DNA of 64,000 nt, taken from positions 1 through 64,000 of the forward strand of contig NZ_MAOC01000086.1 in NCBI RefSeq assembly GCF_001884135.1. Direction: 5' to 3'. The stretch's first letter is position 1, and each line of letters starts with the position of its first letter. Of the stretch, positions 1-10,871 are shown piece after piece. Under the pieces are notes generated by a model. The model did no database searches. It was given only the letters and a program-made list of their open reading frames with translations, and was not told the DNA's origin. The position numbers and the translations under genes were made by a program. This stretch comes from Bacillus nitratireducens. GTDB taxonomy: Bacteria > Bacillota > Bacilli > Bacillales > Bacillaceae_G.

Positions 1-35
1 GACCTTGTCCCTGTGAGAGTAGGACGTCGCCAAGC
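1..35 (+). rRNA. rrf: 5S ribosomal RNA, 3' end (partial)
   Basis: The first 35 bases match the conserved 3' end of Bacillus 5S rRNA (GTGAGAGTAGGACGTCGCC then AAGC). The rest of the gene lies upstream of the window. An rRNA terminator follows directly, so this is the end of an rRNA operon. Confidence 0.93.
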
Positions 36-72
36 AAAAACCTAAGTCGTTTCGACTTAGGTTTTTTTGTGT
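36..72 (+). terminator. Rho-independent terminator of the rRNA operon
   Basis: AAACCTAAGTCG / CGACTTAGGTTT stem with a tiny TTT loop followed by a T run. It sits immediately after the 5S end. Confidence 0.9.
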
Positions 73-99
73 TTATTTTTATTTACCGAATGTTAAAAT

Positions 100-360
100 C
101 TATAAATTTAATAACGCCAAAGATGAAAAAAGAATAAAATAGAGGCTGTTTAAAATAATAGCAATGATTTTTTGTGCTCCTGATTTTCCGAATGCTCCTA
201 AAATAATACCTAAGATAGGAGGTATTATTTCTATCATAAGTATATATCTAAAATAATGAGAGTAGAAAAAATGGGATGATATAAATAAGTATTCAATAAT
301 TACAGCAATTATCGCGATAGAGAAACATAAATAGGATAATAGCACAGGTATTTTTTTCAC
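100..360 (-). CDS. Small hypothetical membrane protein (86 aa)
   Basis: I do not recognise this protein. It begins with GTG at 360, placed 7 nt after a strong AAGGAGG, which supports a real gene. The protein has three hydrophobic stretches (about residues 5-28, 38-58 and 64-84), so it is predicted to be an integral membrane protein with three helices and short loops. A GAFGKSG loop separates helices 2 and 3. No catalytic motif is visible. It is a single gene on the minus strand, converging on the rRNA terminator, and shows no link to the purine operon. The function is unknown. Confidence 0.7.
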   Translation of the reverse strand: MKKIPVLLSYLCFSIAIIAVIIEYLFISSHFFYSHYFRYILMIEIIPPILGIILGAFGKSGAQKIIAIILNSLYFILFSSLALLNL

Positions 361-549
361 GGTTATTCCTCCTTAGAAATTAAATGGTTATAATATAAGT
401 TCTATTGATGTATAGAATACAAGAGTATATATACTTTGGTTGAAACATACTGAAGTCAATTAGACATAAAATAGATCTCTAGAAATATATATTCTAATTC
501 CCTTTTCTTCTTGCATATAGTTGCAATTCTTCTTTTGAATATAACTAAA

Positions 550-593
550 ACACGAACGTTATCGATTGCTAATAAAAAAAACATTCGATTATT
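550..593 (+). promoter_or_regulatory. PurR operator (two inverted PurBoxes)
   Basis: CGAACGTT at 553-560 and the inverted AACATTCG at 580-587 are separated by 19 nt, just upstream of the -35. This matches the inverted CGAA-core PurBox pair bound by the Bacillus PurR repressor (family knowledge). PRPP would relieve repression. Confidence 0.7.
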
Positions 594-595
594 TG

Positions 596-625
596 TTGAC
601 ATTGTTTATGAAATATTGTTAATAT
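596..625 (+). promoter_or_regulatory. Sigma-A promoter of the purine operon
   Basis: TTGACA at 596-601 and TAATAT at 620-625, spacing 18. The start of transcription would be near 632, just ahead of the guanine riboswitch. Confidence 0.75.
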
Positions 626-651
626 AGCCATAGAAACAATAATATATAAGA

Positions 652-720
652 CCTCATATAATCGCGGGGATATGGCCTGCAAGTCTCTACCTAACGACCG
701 TTATTCGTTAGACTATGAGG
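652..720 (+). promoter_or_regulatory. Purine (guanine-type) riboswitch of the pur operon
   Basis: P1 is CCTCATA / TATGAGG. P2 carries the conserved GATATGG loop and P3 is TAACGA / TCGTTA. The junction CTCTACC and the GACTATG core are present; the C in GACTATG (position 74 in xpt numbering) predicts guanine/hypoxanthine rather than adenine. J2/3 reads GTCTCTACC instead of the common GTTTCTACC, a change at the flipped-out position 48 that should be tolerated. Confidence 0.95.
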
Positions 721-761
721 GAAAGTCACTCGGTATTTTTCTATTCACAAGGGATACGTAT

Positions 762-822
762 GCCTGAGTAGAGCGCTTTCTCTCATAGTAAAAGAGAAAC
801 TGTTCTATTTCAGGCTTTTTTT
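762..822 (+). terminator. Attenuator terminator of the pur leader
   Basis: GCCTGAGTAGA pairs with TCTATTTCAGGC around an inner TTTCTCT / AGAGAAA stem, followed by seven T. The competing antiterminator pairs CTATGAGGGAAAG (713-725, which includes the 3' strand of P1) with CTTTCTCTCATAG (776-788). Ligand binding should lock P1 and permit termination: an OFF switch. Confidence 0.9.
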
Positions 823-845
823 ATTTGAATCGGGGGGATTCTAAT

Positions 846-1331
846 ATGAAATCACTAGTTGGAGTCATAATGGGAAGTACGTCAGACTGGGAAACAATGA
901 AATATGCTTGTGACATTTTAGATGAATTAAATATACCGTATGAGAAAAAAGTTGTATCCGCTCATCGGACTCCGGATTATATGTTTGAATATGCAGAGAC
1001 AGCTCGTGAACGTGGATTAAAAGTTATTATTGCTGGAGCCGGTGGAGCAGCGCATTTACCAGGAATGGTTGCAGCGAAGACGAATCTTCCTGTAATAGGA
1101 GTTCCAGTTCAATCAAAAGCGTTAAACGGCTTAGATTCATTATTATCCATCGTCCAAATGCCAGGAGGGGTTCCAGTTGCAACTGTTGCAATTGGTAAGG
1201 CTGGTTCAACGAATGCTGGATTACTTGCTGCACAAATACTTGGATCATTTCATGATGATATACATGATGCATTAGAGTTGAGACGAGAAGCTATTGAAAA
1301 AGATGTGCGCGAAGGTAGTGAGCTAGTATGA
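846..1331 (+). CDS. purE: N5-carboxyaminoimidazole ribonucleotide mutase
   Basis: PurE moves the carboxylate of N5-CAIR to C4 to give CAIR in de novo purine synthesis. The 161-aa length fits class I PurE. The N-terminal [13 protein letters not shown] motif, the SAHRTPD motif and the GGAAHLPGM loop that shape the active site are visible. I chose ATG 846, 8 nt after GGGGGG; an upstream TTG at 825 overlaps the ribosome site and the attenuator tail. It is the first gene of the operon and overlaps purK by 4 nt (ATGA). Expression is controlled by the PurR boxes and the guanine riboswitch. Confidence 0.98.
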   Translation: MKSLVGVIMGSTSDWETMKYACDILDELNIPYEKKVVSAHRTPDYMFEYAETARERGLKVIIAGAGGAAHLPGMVAAKTNLPVIGVPVQSKALNGLDSLLSIVQMPGGVPVATVAIGKAGSTNAGLLAAQILGSFHDDIHDALELRREAIEKDVREGSELV

Positions 1332-2479
1332 CGAGAATCATTTTACCTGGAAAAACAATCGGCATTATTGGAGGCGGCCAGCTAGGAAGAATGATGGCAT
1401 TGGCAGCTAAGGAGATGGGATATAAAATTGCTGTTTTAGATCCTACAAAGCATTCACCATGTGCACAAGTTGCTGATATTGAAATTGTTGCACCATATGA
1501 CGATTTAAAAGCAATTCAGCATTTAGCGGAGATCAGTGATGTTGTCACATATGAATTTGAGAATATTGATTATAGATGTTTACAATGGCTTGAAAAACAT
1601 GCTTACTTACCGCAAGGCAGTCAGTTGTTAAGTAAAACACAAAATCGTTTTACAGAAAAGAATGCGATTGAGAAAGCTGGGCTACCAGTAGCAACGTATA
1701 GATTGGTTCAAAATCAAGATCAGCTAACTGAAGCAATCACTGAGTTATCATATCCTTCCGTCTTAAAAACGACGACAGGCGGATATGATGGGAAAGGTCA
1801 AGTTGTTTTAAGAGGTGAGGCTGACGTTGATAAAGCGCGAGAGCTTGCGAATGCAGCAGAGTGTATTTTAGAGAAATGGGTGCCTTTTGAAAAAGAAGTA
1901 TCAGTTATTGTGATTCGTAGTGTAAGTGGTGAAACGAAAGTATTTCCGGTAGCGGAAAATATTCATGTAAATAACATTTTGCATGAATCTATCGTTCCAG
2001 CCCGCATTACAGAAGAACTTTCTCAAAAAGCAATTGCTTACGCAAAGGTACTTGCGGATGAACTAGAACTTGTGGGAACACTAGCGGTAGAGATGTTTGC
2101 TACAGCTGACGGTGAGATTTACATTAATGAATTAGCACCAAGACCTCACAATTCAGGACACTATACACAGGATGCATGTGAAACGAGTCAATTTGGTCAA
2201 CATATTCGAGCAATCTGTAATTTACCTCTTGGCGAAACAAATTTGTTAAAACCAGTTGTCATGGTAAACATTTTAGGCGAACATATAGAAGGGGTCCTAG
2301 GACAAGTGAATAGACTAACCGGGTGCTATTTACACTTGTATGGAAAAGAAGAAGCAAAAGCGCAGCGAAAAATGGGGCATGTTAATATTTTAAATGATAA
2401 TATTGAAGTCGCTCTAGAAAAAGCGAAGAGTTTGCATATTTGGGACCATCAAGAACAACTGTTGGAGGGAAAAAGATGA
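1328..2479 (+). CDS. purK: N5-carboxyaminoimidazole ribonucleotide synthetase
   Basis: ATP-grasp ligase that makes N5-CAIR from AIR, bicarbonate and ATP, supplying PurE. The 383-aa protein begins with the GGGQLGRMM nucleotide-fold motif (about residues 14-23). It carries ATP-grasp signatures [12 protein letters not shown] (near 150) and [11 protein letters not shown] (near 270). It overlaps purE at its start and purB at its end by ATGA, indicating translational coupling. Nothing is missing. Confidence 0.98.
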   Translation: MTRIILPGKTIGIIGGGQLGRMMALAAKEMGYKIAVLDPTKHSPCAQVADIEIVAPYDDLKAIQHLAEISDVVTYEFENIDYRCLQWLEKHAYLPQGSQLLSKTQNRFTEKNAIEKAGLPVATYRLVQNQDQLTEAITELSYPSVLKTTTGGYDGKGQVVLRGEADVDKARELANAAECILEKWVPFEKEVSVIVIRSVSGETKVFPVAENIHVNNILHESIVPARITEELSQKAIAYAKVLADELELVGTLAVEMFATADGEIYINELAPRPHNSGHYTQDACETSQFGQHIRAICNLPLGETNLLKPVVMVNILGEHIEGVLGQVNRLTGCYLHLYGKEEAKAQRKMGHVNILNDNIEVALEKAKSLHIWDHQEQLLEGKR

Positions 2480-3783
2480 TTAATCGTTATACACGCCCTG
2501 AAATGGGTGCAATTTGGACGGAAGAAAACAAATTTAAGGCATGGTTAGAAGTTGAGATTTTAGCTTGTGAAGCATGGGCTGAGCTTGGCGACATTCCAAA
2601 AGAAGATGTTAAAAAAATTCGTGAGCATGCATCATTTGATATTGATCGTATTTATGAAATTGAAAAAGAGACACGTCATGACGTAGTTGCATTCACTCGC
2701 GCTGTATCAGAAACACCAGCATTAGGTGAGGAACGTAAATGGGTTCATTACGGTTTAACATCTACAGACGTAGTAGATACAGCGTTATCTTACATCTTAA
2801 AACAAGCGAATGAAATCATATTAAAAGACTTAGAAAACTTTGTAAGCATTTTAGCTAACAAAGCGAAAGAGCATAAATACACGATCATGATGGGAAGAAC
2901 ACACGGTGTTCATGCAGAACCAACAACATTTGGTTTAAAACTTGGTCTTTGGTATGAAGAAATGAAACGTAACGTAGAGCGTTTCAAACAAGCTGCTGAT
3001 ACAGTTCGCGTTGGTAAATTATCGGGTGCGGTTGGTACATACGCGAATATTGATCCATTCGTAGAAAAATTTGTTTGTGAAAACTTAGGATTAGAAGCAG
3101 CACCAATTTCTACACAAACATTGCAACGTGATCGCCATGCTCATTACATGTCAACACTTGCACTAATCGCAACATCTATTGAAAAGATGGCAGTTGAGAT
3201 TCGTGGTTTACAAAAGAGTGAAACACGTGAAGTTGAAGAGGCTTTCGCAAAAGGCCAAAAAGGTTCTTCTGCAATGCCACATAAGCGTAATCCAATTGGA
3301 TCTGAAAATATGACTGGTTTAGCTCGTGTTATCCGCGGTTATATGATGACAGCTTACGAGAATGTTCCATTATGGCATGAGCGCGATATTTCTCACTCTT
3401 CAGCAGAACGCGTAATTTTACCAGATGCTACAATCGCGTTAAATTACATGTTAAATCGCTTTGGTAATATCGTTAAAAACTTAACTGTATACCCAGAGAA
3501 TATGAAACGCAATATGACAAGAACATACGGCTTAATTTATTCTCAGCGCGTAATGCTTACATTAATCGACAAAGGTATGGTACGTGAAGAAGCTTATGAT
3601 ATCGTACAGCCTAAAGCGATGGAAGCTTGGGAAACACAAGTACAATTTAAAGAGCTTGTAGAAGCTGATGAGCGTATTACGAGCAAGTTATCACAAGAAG
3701 AAATTAATGAATGCTTCAACTATGAGCATCATATGCAACACGTTGATACAATCTTTGAACGCCTTGGGTTAAACGAAGCGTAA
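2476..3783 (+). CDS. purB: Adenylosuccinate lyase
   Basis: Cleaves SAICAR to AICAR plus fumarate, and adenylosuccinate to AMP plus fumarate. The 435-aa protein has the fumarase/aspartase-superfamily signature [10 protein letters not shown] at about residues 263-273, on the loop that bears the catalytic serine, and the TSTDVVDTA motif near residue 85. I chose ATG 2476, preceded by TTGGAGGG, rather than the in-frame upstream codon at 2440 inside purK. A strong hairpin follows before purC. Confidence 0.98.
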   Translation: MINRYTRPEMGAIWTEENKFKAWLEVEILACEAWAELGDIPKEDVKKIREHASFDIDRIYEIEKETRHDVVAFTRAVSETPALGEERKWVHYGLTSTDVVDTALSYILKQANEIILKDLENFVSILANKAKEHKYTIMMGRTHGVHAEPTTFGLKLGLWYEEMKRNVERFKQAADTVRVGKLSGAVGTYANIDPFVEKFVCENLGLEAAPISTQTLQRDRHAHYMSTLALIATSIEKMAVEIRGLQKSETREVEEAFAKGQKGSSAMPHKRNPIGSENMTGLARVIRGYMMTAYENVPLWHERDISHSSAERVILPDATIALNYMLNRFGNIVKNLTVYPENMKRNMTRTYGLIYSQRVMLTLIDKGMVREEAYDIVQPKAMEAWETQVQFKELVEADERITSKLSQEEINECFNYEHHMQHVDTIFERLGLNEA

Positions 3784-3791
3784 AATTTCAT

Positions 3792-3821
3792 ATGGCACAG
3801 AATAGAGTCATTCTGTGCCAT
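3792..3821 (+). other. Intercistronic hairpin between purB and purC
   Basis: Perfect 12-bp stem ATGGCACAGAAT / ATTCTGTGCCAT with a 6-nt loop, followed by TCTTTAT. The tail is too weak to be a confident terminator. It may cause partial termination or mark an mRNA processing or stability site. Confidence 0.6.
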
Positions 3822-3871
3822 TCTTTATAAAAACATTATTCACATTTTTCAAACTACAGGGGGCTTGCGAA

Positions 3872-4591
3872 ATGCAAAAGCTAGAATTGCTGTATGAAGG
3901 TAAGGCAAAAAGAATTTATCGTACAGAATCAGCAGATATGGTTTGGGTAGAGTACAAAGATAGTGCGACTGCTTTCAATGGGGAGAAAAAAGAGACGATT
4001 ACAGGAAAAGGTCGTTTGAACAATGAGATTACAACTTTATTGTTCAGAAAGTTACAAGAAGTAGGAATAAAAACACATTTTTTAGAGAAGTTATCTGAAA
4101 CAGAGCAACTTGTTAAAAAAGTGAGTATTATTCCTCTAGAAGTTGTCACAAGAAATGTAATTGCAGGAAGTCTTTCAAAACGATTAGGAATGGAAGAGGG
4201 AACTGTACTTGCAGAACCAATCGTAGAATTTTACTTCAAAGATGATGATTTAGGAGATCCGCTTGTAACGGAAGATCATATTCGTGTATTAAACGTTGCA
4301 TCACCAGAGCAAGTAAGCGTATTACGAGATATGGCTCTACAAATCAATCAAGTGTTGATTGATCATTTCGCAAGCTGTCGTGTAAGATTAGTAGATTTTA
4401 AATTAGAGTTTGGTGTAACAGATGAAGGAGAAATCATTTTAGCGGATGAAATTTCACCAGATACTTGCCGTTTATGGGATGAAACGAGCAATGAAAAATT
4501 TGATAAAGACGTATTCCGTCGTGACCTTGGAAATTTAACAGAAGCTTATGAAGAGATTTTAAAACGTTTAGGGGGAATTTCACATGTATAA
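3872..4591 (+). CDS. purC: SAICAR synthetase
   Basis: Phosphoribosylaminoimidazole-succinocarboxamide synthase joins CAIR and aspartate using ATP. The 239-aa length is normal for Bacillus. Both family signatures are present: IPLEVVTRNVIAGS near residue 87 and LVDFKLEFG near 173, followed by the DEISPDTCRLWD segment. I chose ATG 3872 after a GGGGG ribosome site; the in-frame start at 3815 would add residues encoded within the hairpin spacer. The end overlaps purS by 8 nt. Confidence 0.98.
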   Translation: MQKLELLYEGKAKRIYRTESADMVWVEYKDSATAFNGEKKETITGKGRLNNEITTLLFRKLQEVGIKTHFLEKLSETEQLVKKVSIIPLEVVTRNVIAGSLSKRLGMEEGTVLAEPIVEFYFKDDDLGDPLVTEDHIRVLNVASPEQVSVLRDMALQINQVLIDHFASCRVRLVDFKLEFGVTDEGEIILADEISPDTCRLWDETSNEKFDKDVFRRDLGNLTEAYEEILKRLGGISHV

Positions 4592-4838
4592 AGTTAAGGT
4601 ATATGTAACGTTAAGAGAAAGCGTATTAGATCCACAAGGAACAGCAGTAAAAGGGGCACTTCATAGTCTTTCGTTCACAGAAGTACAAGACGTTCGAATC
4701 GGAAAATATATGGAATTAACAATTGATAAATCAGTATCTGACCTTGACGCAAAGGTAAAAGAAATGTGTGAAAAACTATTAACAAACGTTGTAATGGAAG
4801 ACTTCCGTTATGAAGTTGAGGAGGTTGTCGCACAGTGA
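4584..4838 (+). CDS. purS: FGAM synthase, PurS subunit
   Basis: The 84-aa PurS is the small bridging subunit of the three-part formylglycinamidine ribonucleotide synthase. It links PurL and PurQ and helps channel ammonia. The typical start [19 protein letters not shown] and an alpha/beta fold of normal length are seen. It overlaps both purC and purQ, consistent with coupled translation of the complex. Confidence 0.97.
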   Translation: MYKVKVYVTLRESVLDPQGTAVKGALHSLSFTEVQDVRIGKYMELTIDKSVSDLDAKVKEMCEKLLTNVVMEDFRYEVEEVVAQ

Positions 4839-5518
4839 AATTTGCAGTCATAGTATTCCCAGGTTCGAACTGTGATGTCGATATGTTCCATGCAATTAAA
4901 GATGAGCTTGGTGAAGAAGTAGATTACGTTTGGCACGATAGAGAGAATTTAGATGAATATGATGCAATTTTACTACCTGGTGGATTCTCTTACGGTGACT
5001 ATTTACGTTGTGGTGCTATTTCTCGCTTTGCTAACGCAATGAAAGCAGTGCAAAAAGCTGCTGAGCAAGGAAAACCAATTTTAGGAGTGTGTAATGGATT
5101 CCAGATTCTTGTTGAATCAGGATTACTACCAGGAGCACTAATGAGAAACGAAAACTTAAAATTTATGTGTCGCACTGTTCAGTTACGCGTTGAAAATAAT
5201 GAAACGATGTTTACATCACAATATGAAAAAGATGAAGTAATCAATATTCCAATTGCACATGGTGAAGGGAATTACTATTGTGATGAAGCGACTCTTAAAC
5301 AATTAGAAGAGAATAATCAAATCGCATTCCGTTATGTAGAAAATCCGAACGGTAGCGTTTCAGATATTGCTGGTATTGTAAATGAAAAGGGAAATGTACT
5401 TGGTATGATGCCACACCCAGAGCGTGCTGTAGATGAATTGCTTGGTGGTGCTGAAGGGTTAAAAGTCTTTCAATCTATCTTAAAACAGTGGAGGGAAACA
5501 TATGTCGTTAATGCTTGA
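4835..5518 (+). CDS. purQ: FGAM synthase, glutaminase subunit PurQ
   Basis: Class I glutamine amidotransferase (227 aa) that supplies ammonia to PurL. The nucleophile is Cys86 in LGVCNGFQ, and the His-Glu pair is in MMPHPERAV near residue 193. The oxyanion-strand motif [16 protein letters not shown] is also present. Translation starts at GTG 4835, overlapping the purS stop; its 3' end overlaps purL by 17 nt. Confidence 0.98.
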   Translation: MKFAVIVFPGSNCDVDMFHAIKDELGEEVDYVWHDRENLDEYDAILLPGGFSYGDYLRCGAISRFANAMKAVQKAAEQGKPILGVCNGFQILVESGLLPGALMRNENLKFMCRTVQLRVENNETMFTSQYEKDEVINIPIAHGEGNYYCDEATLKQLEENNQIAFRYVENPNGSVSDIAGIVNEKGNVLGMMPHPERAVDELLGGAEGLKVFQSILKQWRETYVVNA

Positions 5519-7721
5519 ACCAAATCCAACACAAATTAAAGAAGAGCGCATATATGCGGAAATGGGGCTAACAGACGAAGAGTTTGCCATGGTTGAAAAG
5601 ATTTTAGGCCGTCTGCCAAATTATACAGAAACAGGATTATTCTCTGTTATGTGGTCTGAACATTGTAGTTATAAAAATTCGAAGCCAGTACTTCGTAAAT
5701 TCCCAACGACGGGTGAGCGCGTTCTACAAGGGCCTGGAGAAGGTGCTGGAATTGTAGACATCGGTGATAATCAAGCGGTTGTATTTAAAATGGAAAGCCA
5801 TAACCACCCTTCTGCTATTGAACCATATCAAGGAGCAGCAACAGGCGTTGGTGGTATTATTCGTGACGTATTCTCTATGGGAGCACGTCCAGTAGCTCTA
5901 TTAAACTCACTTCGCTTCGGTGAATTACAATCACCACGTGTGAAATATTTATTCGAAGAAGTAGTAGCAGGAATCGCAGGATACGGTAACTGCATCGGTA
6001 TTCCTACTGTTGGCGGCGAAGTACAATTTGATCCATGTTATGAAGGAAATCCACTTGTAAATGCAATGTGCGTAGGTTTAATTAACCATGAAGATATTAA
6101 AAAAGGGCAAGCGCACGGTGCTGGTAATACAGTAATGTACGTAGGAGCATCAACTGGTCGTGATGGTATTCACGGTGCAACATTCGCATCTGAAGAGCTA
6201 TCTGAAAGCTCAGAAGCGAAACGTCCGGCAGTTCAAGTAGGAGATCCATTTATGGAGAAACTTCTTATTGAAGCTTGCTTAGAACTTATTCAGTCGGATG
6301 CACTTGTTGGAATTCAAGATATGGGAGCTGCTGGTTTAACGTCATCTTCTGCAGAAATGGCAAGTAAAGCAGGTATGGGTATTGAAATGTACTTAGATGA
6401 TGTACCACAGCGCGAAACAGGAATGACACCATATGAAATGATGCTATCTGAATCACAAGAACGTATGTTAATTGTTATAAAAAAAGGTAGAGAGCAAGAA
6501 ATAGTAGATTTATTTGAGAAGTATGGTCTTGCAGCAGTTACGATGGGGAAAGTAACGGAAGACAAAATGCTTCGCTTATTCCATAAAGGTGAAAAGGTAG
6601 CTGAAGTACCAGCAGATGCTCTTGCAGAAGAAGCACCAATTTATCATAAACCATCAAAAGAAGCAGCATACTTTGCTGAGTTCCAGCAGATGAAAATGGA
6701 AACACCAAAAGTAGAAAATTATAAAGAAACGTTATTCGCTTTATTACAACAACCGACGATTGCGAGTAAAGAGTGGGTTTATGATCAATATGATTATCAA
6801 GTTCGCACAAGCACAGTTGTTACACCAGGTTCAGATGCAGCAGTTGTACGTGTACGCGGTACAGAAAAAGGATTAGCAATGACGACAGATTGTAACTCTC
6901 GCTACATTTATTTAGATCCAGAAGTGGGCGGTAAAATTGCAGTAGCAGAGGCAGCACGTAATATCGTATGTTCTGGGGGAGAGCCACTTGCAATTACAGA
7001 TTGCTTAAACTTCGGTAATCCAGAAAAACCAGAAATCTTCTGGCAAATTGAAAAATCAGTAGATGGTATGAGTGAAGCTTGTCGCACATTACAAACGCCA
7101 GTTATCGGCGGAAACGTATCAATGTATAACGAGCGTAGTGGTGAAGCAGTATATCCAACACCGACAGTTGGGATGGTTGGACTTGTACACGATTTAAAAC
7201 ATGTAACAACACAAGAGTTTAAGCAAGCTGGCGATTTAGTTTACGTAATCGGAGAGACGAAAGCTGAGTTTGGTGGAAGTGAATTACAGAAAATGGTCCA
7301 CGGCAAAATTTTCGGCCAATCACCAAGTATCGATCTAGATGTAGAATTAAAACGCCAAAAACAAGTATTAGAAGCAATTCAAGCTGGCCTTGTTCAATCC
7401 GCACATGATGTTGCTGAAGGTGGTTTAGCAGTTGCAATTTCTGAAAGTGCAATTGGTGCTAACGGTTTAGGTGCTAATGTGAAATTAGATGGAGAAGCAA
7501 CAGCAGCATTATTCTCTGAGTCACAATCTCGCTTTGTTATAACTGTAAAACGTGAAAATAAAGAAGCATTCGAGAAAGTGGTAGAAGCAATTCAAGTTGG
7601 AGAAGTAACAAATACAAATGAAGTAACAATTCATAATGAAGAAAATGAAGTATTACTTACAGCAAATGTAGATGAAATGAGAAAGGCTTGGAAAGGGGCA
7701 ATCCCATGCTTGCTGAAATAA
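5502..7721 (+). CDS. purL: FGAM synthase, large subunit PurL
   Basis: ATP-dependent synthetase that converts FGAR to FGAM using ammonia from PurQ. At 739 aa it is the small Gram-positive PurL, lacking the fused glutaminase domain of the enterobacterial enzyme, which agrees with separate purS and purQ genes. Active-site segments [11 protein letters not shown] (near 50), [20 protein letters not shown] (near 90) and the second-half repeat with [16 protein letters not shown] are seen. Start ATG 5502 has a GGAGGG ribosome site inside purQ. Confidence 0.98.
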   Translation: MSLMLEPNPTQIKEERIYAEMGLTDEEFAMVEKILGRLPNYTETGLFSVMWSEHCSYKNSKPVLRKFPTTGERVLQGPGEGAGIVDIGDNQAVVFKMESHNHPSAIEPYQGAATGVGGIIRDVFSMGARPVALLNSLRFGELQSPRVKYLFEEVVAGIAGYGNCIGIPTVGGEVQFDPCYEGNPLVNAMCVGLINHEDIKKGQAHGAGNTVMYVGASTGRDGIHGATFASEELSESSEAKRPAVQVGDPFMEKLLIEACLELIQSDALVGIQDMGAAGLTSSSAEMASKAGMGIEMYLDDVPQRETGMTPYEMMLSESQERMLIVIKKGREQEIVDLFEKYGLAAVTMGKVTEDKMLRLFHKGEKVAEVPADALAEEAPIYHKPSKEAAYFAEFQQMKMETPKVENYKETLFALLQQPTIASKEWVYDQYDYQVRTSTVVTPGSDAAVVRVRGTEKGLAMTTDCNSRYIYLDPEVGGKIAVAEAARNIVCSGGEPLAITDCLNFGNPEKPEIFWQIEKSVDGMSEACRTLQTPVIGGNVSMYNERSGEAVYPTPTVGMVGLVHDLKHVTTQEFKQAGDLVYVIGETKAEFGGSELQKMVHGKIFGQSPSIDLDVELKRQKQVLEAIQAGLVQSAHDVAEGGLAVAISESAIGANGLGANVKLDGEATAALFSESQSRFVITVKRENKEAFEKVVEAIQVGEVTNTNEVTIHNEENEVLLTANVDEMRKAWKGAIPCLLK

Positions 7722-9121
7722 AGGGGTTAAATGAAGAATGTGGCGTTTTCGGAATTTGGGGGCATGAAAATGCAGCACAAGTTTCGTACTACGGATTGCA
7801 TAGTTTGCAGCACCGTGGTCAAGAAGGCGCAGGCATCGTCGTAAATAATGGGGAAAAAATCATCGGTCACAAGGGGTTAGGTTTAATATCAGAAGTGTTT
7901 TCAAGAGGTGAGCTAGAAGGATTAAACGGAAAATCGGCAATTGGACACGTACGATATGCGACGGCTGGTGGAAGTGAAGTTGCTAATGTTCAACCATTAT
8001 TATTCCGCTTTTCCGATCATAGTATGGCGTTAGCTCATAACGGAAATTTAATTAACGCAAAAATGCTTCGCCGTGAATTAGAGGCGGAAGGAAGTATTTT
8101 TCAAACTAGTTCAGATACAGAAGTACTTTTACATCTCATTAAACGTAGTACGAAAGATTCTTTAATTGAAAGTGTAAAAGAAGCTCTAAATAAAGTGAAA
8201 GGTGCGTTCGCATACCTTTTACTAACTGGAAATGAAATGATTGTTGCGCTAGATCCGAATGGATTCCGTCCTCTTTCAATTGGAAAGATGGGGGATGCTT
8301 ACGTTGTAGCATCAGAAACATGTGCTTTTGATGTAGTAGGTGCAACATACATTCGTGATGTAGAACCTGGTGAATTACTTATCATCAATGATGAAGGAAT
8401 TCACGTAGATCGTTTTACAAATGAAGTAGATCATGCAATTTGTAGTATGGAGTACATTTACTTTGCACGTCCGGATTCTAATATTGCAGGTATTAACGTC
8501 CATGCAGCACGTAAAAACATGGGAAAACGTTTAGCGGCGGAAGCACCTATTGAAGCTGATGTTGTTACTGGTGTACCAGACTCTAGTATTTCAGCAGCAA
8601 TTGGTTATGCGGAGGCGACAGGCATTCCATATGAGTTAGGACTAATTAAAAATCGTTACGTTGGACGTACGTTTATTCAACCTTCTCAAGAACTGCGAGA
8701 GCAAGGGGTTAAGATGAAACTTTCAGCAGTAAGAGGTGTAGTTGAAGGAAAACGAGTTGTTATGATTGACGATTCTATCGTAAGAGGAACAACAAGTAAA
8801 CGAATTGTTCGTATGCTTCGTGAGGCTGGAGCGACAGAAGTTCATGTAAGAATTGCTTCACCACCTCTTAAATATCCATGCTTCTATGGTATTGATATTC
8901 AAACGAGAAAAGAATTAATTGCAGCAAATCATACAGTAGAAGAAATCCGTGAAATAATCGGTGCAGATTCACTAACATTTTTAAGTGAAGATGGATTAGT
9001 AGATGCAATTGGACGTCCATATGAAGGGAAATATGGCGGTCTATGTATGGCTTACTTCAATGGTGACTATCCAACAGCTCTTTATGATTATGAGCAAGAG
9101 CTTTTAGAAAGTATGAAATAA
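7706..9121 (+). CDS. purF: Amidophosphoribosyltransferase
   Basis: First committed step: PRPP plus glutamine to phosphoribosylamine. An 11-residue propeptide precedes Cys12 (NEECGVFG), which becomes the N-terminal nucleophile after processing, as in B. subtilis PurF. The C-terminal half carries the phosphoribosyltransferase PRPP motif [14 protein letters not shown]. Cysteines in the C-terminal half (for instance CFYGID and LCMAYF) fit the Fe-S form of the enzyme. I chose ATG 7706; a TTG at 7688 would overlap the ribosome site. The start lies inside the purL 3' end, and the mature enzyme is 460 residues. Confidence 0.97.
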   Translation: MLAEIKGLNEECGVFGIWGHENAAQVSYYGLHSLQHRGQEGAGIVVNNGEKIIGHKGLGLISEVFSRGELEGLNGKSAIGHVRYATAGGSEVANVQPLLFRFSDHSMALAHNGNLINAKMLRRELEAEGSIFQTSSDTEVLLHLIKRSTKDSLIESVKEALNKVKGAFAYLLLTGNEMIVALDPNGFRPLSIGKMGDAYVVASETCAFDVVGATYIRDVEPGELLIINDEGIHVDRFTNEVDHAICSMEYIYFARPDSNIAGINVHAARKNMGKRLAAEAPIEADVVTGVPDSSISAAIGYAEATGIPYELGLIKNRYVGRTFIQPSQELREQGVKMKLSAVRGVVEGKRVVMIDDSIVRGTTSKRIVRMLREAGATEVHVRIASPPLKYPCFYGIDIQTRKELIAANHTVEEIREIIGADSLTFLSEDGLVDAIGRPYEGKYGGLCMAYFNGDYPTALYDYEQELLESMK

Positions 9122-9130
9122 GAAGAAAAA

Positions 9131-9158
9131 AGCTTCTACTTCCTTTGATGTAGAAGCT
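9131..9158 (+). other. Intercistronic hairpin between purF and purM
   Basis: Nine-bp stem AGCTTCTAC / GTAGAAGCT, extended imperfectly by flanking AAGAA and TTCTT. There is no clean T run afterwards. A candidate for partial termination or RNA processing within the operon. Confidence 0.5.
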
Positions 9159-9222
9159 AGCTTCTTTCTTAAAACGGCCCGCCCTGGATGGGGAGAAATT
9201 AAAAGACGAGGTGTAAATAACG

Positions 9223-10263
9223 ATGGCGAATGCATATAAGCAAGCAGGAGTAGATATTGAAGCTGGATATGAAGCGGTATCTCGCATGAAAAAACACGTA
9301 CAAACAACAATGAGAAAAGAAGTACTAGGCGGTTTAGGCGGTTTTGGAGGTATGTTTGATCTATCAAAATTTGCATTAGAAGAACCTGTATTAGTATCTG
9401 GAACAGATGGCGTGGGAACGAAATTGATGCTCGCTTTTATGGCAGATAAACATGACACAATTGGTATTGATGCAGTAGCAATGTGTGTAAATGATATTGT
9501 TGTCCAAGGAGCAGAACCGCTTTTCTTCCTTGATTATATTGCTTGTGGTAAAGCTGAACCTAGTAAAATTGAAAACATCGTCAAAGGTATATCAGAGGGC
9601 TGTCGCCAAGCTGGTTGTGCATTAATTGGTGGAGAAACAGCTGAAATGCCAGGGATGTATTCTACGGAAGAATACGATTTAGCTGGTTTTACAGTTGGAA
9701 TTGTTGATAAAAAGAAAATTGTAACAGGTGAAAAAATTGAAGCTGGTCAAGTATTAATTGGCCTAGCATCTAGCGGTATTCATAGTAATGGTTACTCTTT
9801 AGTACGAAAAGTGTTACTAGAAGATGGCGAACTATCTTTAGATCGCATTTATGGACGCTTAGAGCTACCTCTTGGTGAAGAATTATTAAAACCAACGAAA
9901 ATTTATGTCAAACCTATTTTAGAACTATTGAAGAAACATGAAGTATACGGTATGGCACATATTACAGGTGGCGGATTCATTGAAAATATTCCACGTATGT
10001 TGCCAGAAGGAATTGGTGCTGAAATTGAGCTAGGAGCTTGGGAAATTCAGCCGATCTTCAGTTTACTTCAAGAAGTTGGGAAACTAGAAGAGAAAGAAAT
10101 GTTCAATATTTTTAACATGGGTATTGGTATGGTAGTAGCGGTGAAGGAAGAAGATGCAAAAGATGTTGTTCGTCTTCTTGAAGAGCAAGGAGAAACAGCT
10201 CGTATTATTGGACGTACTCTACAAGGGACCGGTGTTACTTTCAATGGGGGCACAGCACTATGA
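9223..10263 (+). CDS. purM: Phosphoribosylformylglycinamidine cyclo-ligase (AIR synthetase)
   Basis: Closes the imidazole ring of FGAM to AIR using ATP. The 346-aa protein has the PurM/PurL-superfamily glycine-rich [12 protein letters not shown] segment (residues 37-48) and the GTDGVGTK loop. [11 protein letters not shown], near residue 140, is a typical metal/ATP-binding motif of the family. It starts at ATG 9223 after GAGGTG and overlaps purN by 4 nt. Confidence 0.98.
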   Translation: MANAYKQAGVDIEAGYEAVSRMKKHVQTTMRKEVLGGLGGFGGMFDLSKFALEEPVLVSGTDGVGTKLMLAFMADKHDTIGIDAVAMCVNDIVVQGAEPLFFLDYIACGKAEPSKIENIVKGISEGCRQAGCALIGGETAEMPGMYSTEEYDLAGFTVGIVDKKKIVTGEKIEAGQVLIGLASSGIHSNGYSLVRKVLLEDGELSLDRIYGRLELPLGEELLKPTKIYVKPILELLKKHEVYGMAHITGGGFIENIPRMLPEGIGAEIELGAWEIQPIFSLLQEVGKLEEKEMFNIFNMGIGMVVAVKEEDAKDVVRLLEEQGETARIIGRTLQGTGVTFNGGTAL

Positions 10264-10847
10264 GTAGATTAGCAGTTTTTGCTTCTGGAAGTGGATCTAA
10301 CTTTCAATCTCTCGTTAATGCGGTAGAAGAAAAAAGATTGGATGCAGAAATTAGTTTATTAGTATGTGATAAACCAGAAGCACGTGCTGTTGGACGGGCA
10401 CATTATCATCATATTCCGTGTTTCGCCTTTTCAGCGAAAGCATATGAGTCAAAAGAAGCATTTGAAAAAGAAATATTAAAGAAGCTAGAAGAGTATGAAA
10501 TTGATTATGTTATTTTAGCTGGATATATGCGCTTAATTGGACCGACTTTACTAGGAGCGTACGGTGGGAAGATTATTAATATTCATCCATCACTATTACC
10601 GAGTTTTCCAGGGAAAGATGCTGTTGGTCAAGCGTTAGAAGCAGGTGTGAAAGTAACTGGAGTAACGATTCATTATGTAGATGCAGGTATGGATACAGGT
10701 CCGATTATTGCGCAAGAAGCAGTAGTTGTTTCTGAAGGGGATACGAGAGAAAGCTTACAAAAGAAAATTCAACAAGTTGAACATAAATTATACGTAAATA
10801 CAGTGAATCAAATTGTTCAGTCTGTGAAAGAACCAACTGTTAACTAA
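10260..10847 (+). CDS. purN: Phosphoribosylglycinamide formyltransferase
   Basis: Transfers a formyl group from 10-formyl-THF to GAR. At 195 aa it is a normal PurN. The catalytic Asn/His pair is in [13 protein letters not shown] (near residue 108) and the Asp is in [11 protein letters not shown] (near 143). The N-terminal [11 protein letters not shown] binds the phosphate. Coupled to purM by an ATGA overlap. Confidence 0.97.
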   Translation: MSRLAVFASGSGSNFQSLVNAVEEKRLDAEISLLVCDKPEARAVGRAHYHHIPCFAFSAKAYESKEAFEKEILKKLEEYEIDYVILAGYMRLIGPTLLGAYGGKIINIHPSLLPSFPGKDAVGQALEAGVKVTGVTIHYVDAGMDTGPIIAQEAVVVSEGDTRESLQKKIQQVEHKLYVNTVNQIVQSVKEPTVN

Positions 10848-10871
10848 CATACAACCAGGGGTGAAGGATAA

